The notes under the pieces: generated by a model | Database searches by the model: none | The model's input: the letters and a program-made list of their open reading frames with translations, nothing else | Told to the model about the DNA's origin: nothing | Assembly (NCBI GenBank): GCA_016297555.1 | Contig: JAEDGK010000097.1 | Coordinates: forward strand, 1 to 7,959 | DNA: 7,959 nucleotides | Reading direction: 5' to 3' | Source: Clostridiaceae bacterium | GTDB taxonomy: Bacteria; Bacillota; Clostridia; Oscillospirales; Acutalibacteraceae | Translations under genes and position numbers: made by a program | In this document: positions 6,184 to 7,959 of the stretch, piece after piece | Position numbering within the stretch: the first letter of the stretch is position 1 | How the letters are laid out: each line of letters starts with the position of its first letter

Positions 6184-6189
6184 AAGAAT

Positions 6190-7635
6190 ATGAAACTGAC
6201 TATAAAATCACAGCTTTTCAAGCACACGGTAATAATGACGGCGGTGAATCTGATAATGCGCTCTGCGGGAGTTGCATTTAACGCCTATCTGACCCGAAAA
6301 ATCGGCTCGGCAGGCATCGGCCTGTTTCAGCTTGTTATGAGCGTTTATTCCCTTGCCGTGACATTTTCGTGCGCGGGGATAAGGCTTGCAGGAACACGGA
6401 TAATAGTTGAAGCATCTGCGCTCGGCAAAACGGATATCAGAAAATCTCTGCGTATTTGCCTTGCCTTTGCGGCAATTTGCGGGAGCTTTTTCGGAATACT
6501 GCTTTTCTCCCTGTCGGGCATTATCGGCTCGGTATGTCTTTCAAATGTGCAAACCGCGTCCTCGCTTCGTATTCTCGCCGTAAGTCTGCCGTTTGTGGCA
6601 ATGTCATCCGCTTTCGGAGGATATTTTACGGCAACAGGTCTTATTCCTCAATATTCCTTTGTGCAAATGCTTGAACAAGCGTCAAAAATCGGAATTGTGG
6701 TTTATTTGACGGACAAATTATCTACACGCGGAACGGCATATGCCTGTATGGCGATTGTTGCGGGAATGACGGCTTCGGAGATAATCTCTTTTTTGCTTTC
6801 ATCCGCATTAAACGCTGTAACCTCACCGCAAAAAAGCGACAAGCCGCCCGCAAAGCTTTTCAGGCTTCTCCGAATAGCAATACCGGATGCGGCGGGAGCC
6901 TGCACGAGAAGCATACTGCTCACGGCGGAGCATCTGTTAATCCCGCGCGGATTTGAAAAATCAGGTTCGGGCTGTGCCGAAGCGCTTGCCGCCTACGGCA
7001 GAATTCACGCTATGGCAATGCCCGTTATGCTTTATCCGAGCGCAGTTATCTCTTCGCTTTCCGCATTGCTCGTGCCCGAGCTTGCAAGGCTCGGAGAAAT
7101 AGGAGACAGAGCGGCAATAAATGCGTCTGTGAAAAGAAATTTAAAGCGCACTATTGTTTTTTCTTCCGTGTGCGCAGTAATATTCGGAATATTTGCGCCG
7201 TCAATTTCAAAAGCTGTTTACAAAACAGCCGAAGCGGCAGAATATATCAGAATACTGTCGCCGCTGATACCCGTAATGTATACGGATATGATAACCGACG
7301 GAATGCTAAAAGGTCTTGACCAGCAATTCTATTCAATGAAATACAATATAATTGATTCGGCGCTGTGCGTAATACTTGTTATTGCTTTGTTGCCGAAATA
7401 CGCCGTAAAAGGATACATATTAATTTTGTATGCAAGCGAGCTGATTAATTTTTATCTGAGTCTAGGAAGGCTGTTGACCGTATGTGAAATCAAAATTTTT
7501 ACCCGTTTCCGAGCTTCTTCAAAACTTCAAGCAAGCAGGAATACACCCGTGCGGTTGAAGATATGCTCAAACGCTCGCCCGGAGTATGAATATCAAATAT
7601 ATCGGGACCGAGCGAAACACAGTCAAGCCCCGTAA
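6190..7635 (+). CDS. SpoVB/MurJ-like polysaccharide (lipid-linked precursor) flippase
   Basis: A 481-codon multi-pass membrane protein of the MOP/MVF superfamily. About 12 hydrophobic segments lie between residue 12 and 435. Family landmarks include NLIMRSAGVAFNAYLTRKIG (20-39) with AGIGLFQL after it, MPVMLYPSAVISSLSALLVPEL in the middle, and DGMLKGLDQQFYSMKYNIID followed by LPKYAVKGY near the end. These resemble stage V sporulation protein B and related lipid II or oligosaccharide-lipid flippases, which feed spore cortex or cell wall synthesis. Sporulation genes nearby fit, but other clostridial paralogues share the fold, so no symbol is given. The ATG at 6190 has only a distant AAAGG (6171-6175). 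The last 45 or so codons, from about 7500, are charged, not membrane-like and antisense to the dipeptidase gene; they may be a readthrough tail. Confidence 0.88.
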   Translation: MKLTIKSQLFKHTVIMTAVNLIMRSAGVAFNAYLTRKIGSAGIGLFQLVMSVYSLAVTFSCAGIRLAGTRIIVEASALGKTDIRKSLRICLAFAAICGSFFGILLFSLSGIIGSVCLSNVQTASSLRILAVSLPFVAMSSAFGGYFTATGLIPQYSFVQMLEQASKIGIVVYLTDKLSTRGTAYACMAIVAGMTASEIISFLLSSALNAVTSPQKSDKPPAKLFRLLRIAIPDAAGACTRSILLTAEHLLIPRGFEKSGSGCAEALAAYGRIHAMAMPVMLYPSAVISSLSALLVPELARLGEIGDRAAINASVKRNLKRTIVFSSVCAVIFGIFAPSISKAVYKTAEAAEYIRILSPLIPVMYTDMITDGMLKGLDQQFYSMKYNIIDSALCVILVIALLPKYAVKGYILILYASELINFYLSLGRLLTVCEIKIFTRFRASSKLQASRNTPVRLKICSNARPEYEYQIYRDRAKHSQAP

Positions 7636-7959
7636 TTTTTCCGCAAAACAGTCCGCATTCAAGCCCTGCGTGGATGGCTTCAACCTGCATTTCTTTGCCG
7701 AACATATCGCGGTAAACAGATTTTACGGTATCGCGCAGAGGAGAAATTTCTTTATATTCCCATGCGGGATATTCACCGTAAAGAGAAAAATCGCATAAAT
7801 ATTTATCGGAAATTTTTGAAATACGCTCAACGAGCTTGCTGCGCTCTCTGTCTTTGCCGCTTCTGACGGAAAAGCCGAATTTAACACCTTCGCGGTCGCT
7901 TGACATCGTGCCGAGATTGAGCGAGGTTTCAACAAGTCCGTCAATATCCCTGCTCATGG
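7499..7959 (-). CDS. pepD: Aminoacyl-histidine dipeptidase (M20C, PepD-type), C-terminal part
   Basis: Only the last 153 or so codons are inside the window; the gene enters from the right edge, and the ATG at 7957 is internal. This metal-dependent cytosolic peptidase family cleaves Xaa-His and related dipeptides. The fragment shows VETSLNLG, the lid-to-catalytic-domain hinge GFSVRSG, YPAWEY before SPLRD, the family signature AIHAGLECGLF, and SLGPDIFDIHTPGERLSI. The His of DIHTP aligns with the last zinc ligand. The protein ends naturally (EVLKKLGNG) at a family-typical distance after that motif. Upstream metal ligands (HxD, EE) are outside the window. It converges on the SpoVB-like gene and overlaps its frame by 137 bp, with no terminator between them. 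Confidence 0.93.
   Translation of the reverse strand, partial: MSRDIDGLVETSLNLGTMSSDREGVKFGFSVRSGKDRERSKLVERISKISDKYLCDFSLYGEYPAWEYKEISPLRDTVKSVYRDMFGKEMQVEAIHAGLECGLFCGKITGLDCVSLGPDIFDIHTPGERLSISSTARVYSCLLEVLKKLGNG

Noticed and set aside
1..7959. Mobile elements, CRISPR arrays, tRNA or rRNA genes, or a novel defence system
   Set aside because: No direct repeat arrays, transposase or phage motifs, or RNA gene sequences were seen. Every stretch over 300 bases is covered by a recognised gene or the T-box leader.

Overview
The window looks like ordinary chromosome from an endospore-forming Firmicute of class Clostridia. The evidence is a spoIIA operon, a SpoVB-like flippase and a T-box-controlled valS-folC unit. 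The short-N-terminus sigma-F-like protein and the protein sequence style suggest Oscillospiraceae/Ruminococcaceae-type bacteria. That family-level placement is inferred from memory of the families, not from a search.

Layout from the left edge: three minus-strand genes form the sigma-F control cassette. They are spoIIAA (anti-anti-sigma), spoIIAB (anti-sigma kinase) and the first 31 codons of sigma-F (spoIIAC/sigF), which runs off the window. Upstream of them, on the same strand, is valS-folC (valyl-tRNA synthetase, then folylpolyglutamate synthase). An intrinsic terminator at 884-918 separates folC from spoIIAA. valS is preceded by a complete T-box riboswitch leader with a strong sigma-A-type promoter (perfect TTGACA, 17 nt, TAGAAT). 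Both the antiterminator and the competing terminator can be drawn base by base. Low charging of tRNA-Val should therefore raise valS and folC expression.

Further right, a secreted or membrane-anchored alpha/beta hydrolase (minus) and a SpoVB/MurJ-like flippase (plus) diverge from an 85-bp gap. The gap holds a sigma-A-type promoter for the hydrolase and a possible sigma-E-like promoter for the flippase. At the right edge is the C-terminal third of an aminoacyl-histidine dipeptidase (minus), convergent with the flippase and overlapping its reading frame by 137 bp.

I see no mobile element, CRISPR array, rRNA or tRNA gene, phage gene or defence system, and no credible undescribed system. The items most worth a second look are regulatory or structural: the T-box unit lying directly ahead of the spoIIA operon, a perfect terminator-shaped hairpin inside the 3' end of valS, the flippase/dipeptidase overlap, and the possible sigma-E-like promoter abutting the flippase start codon.
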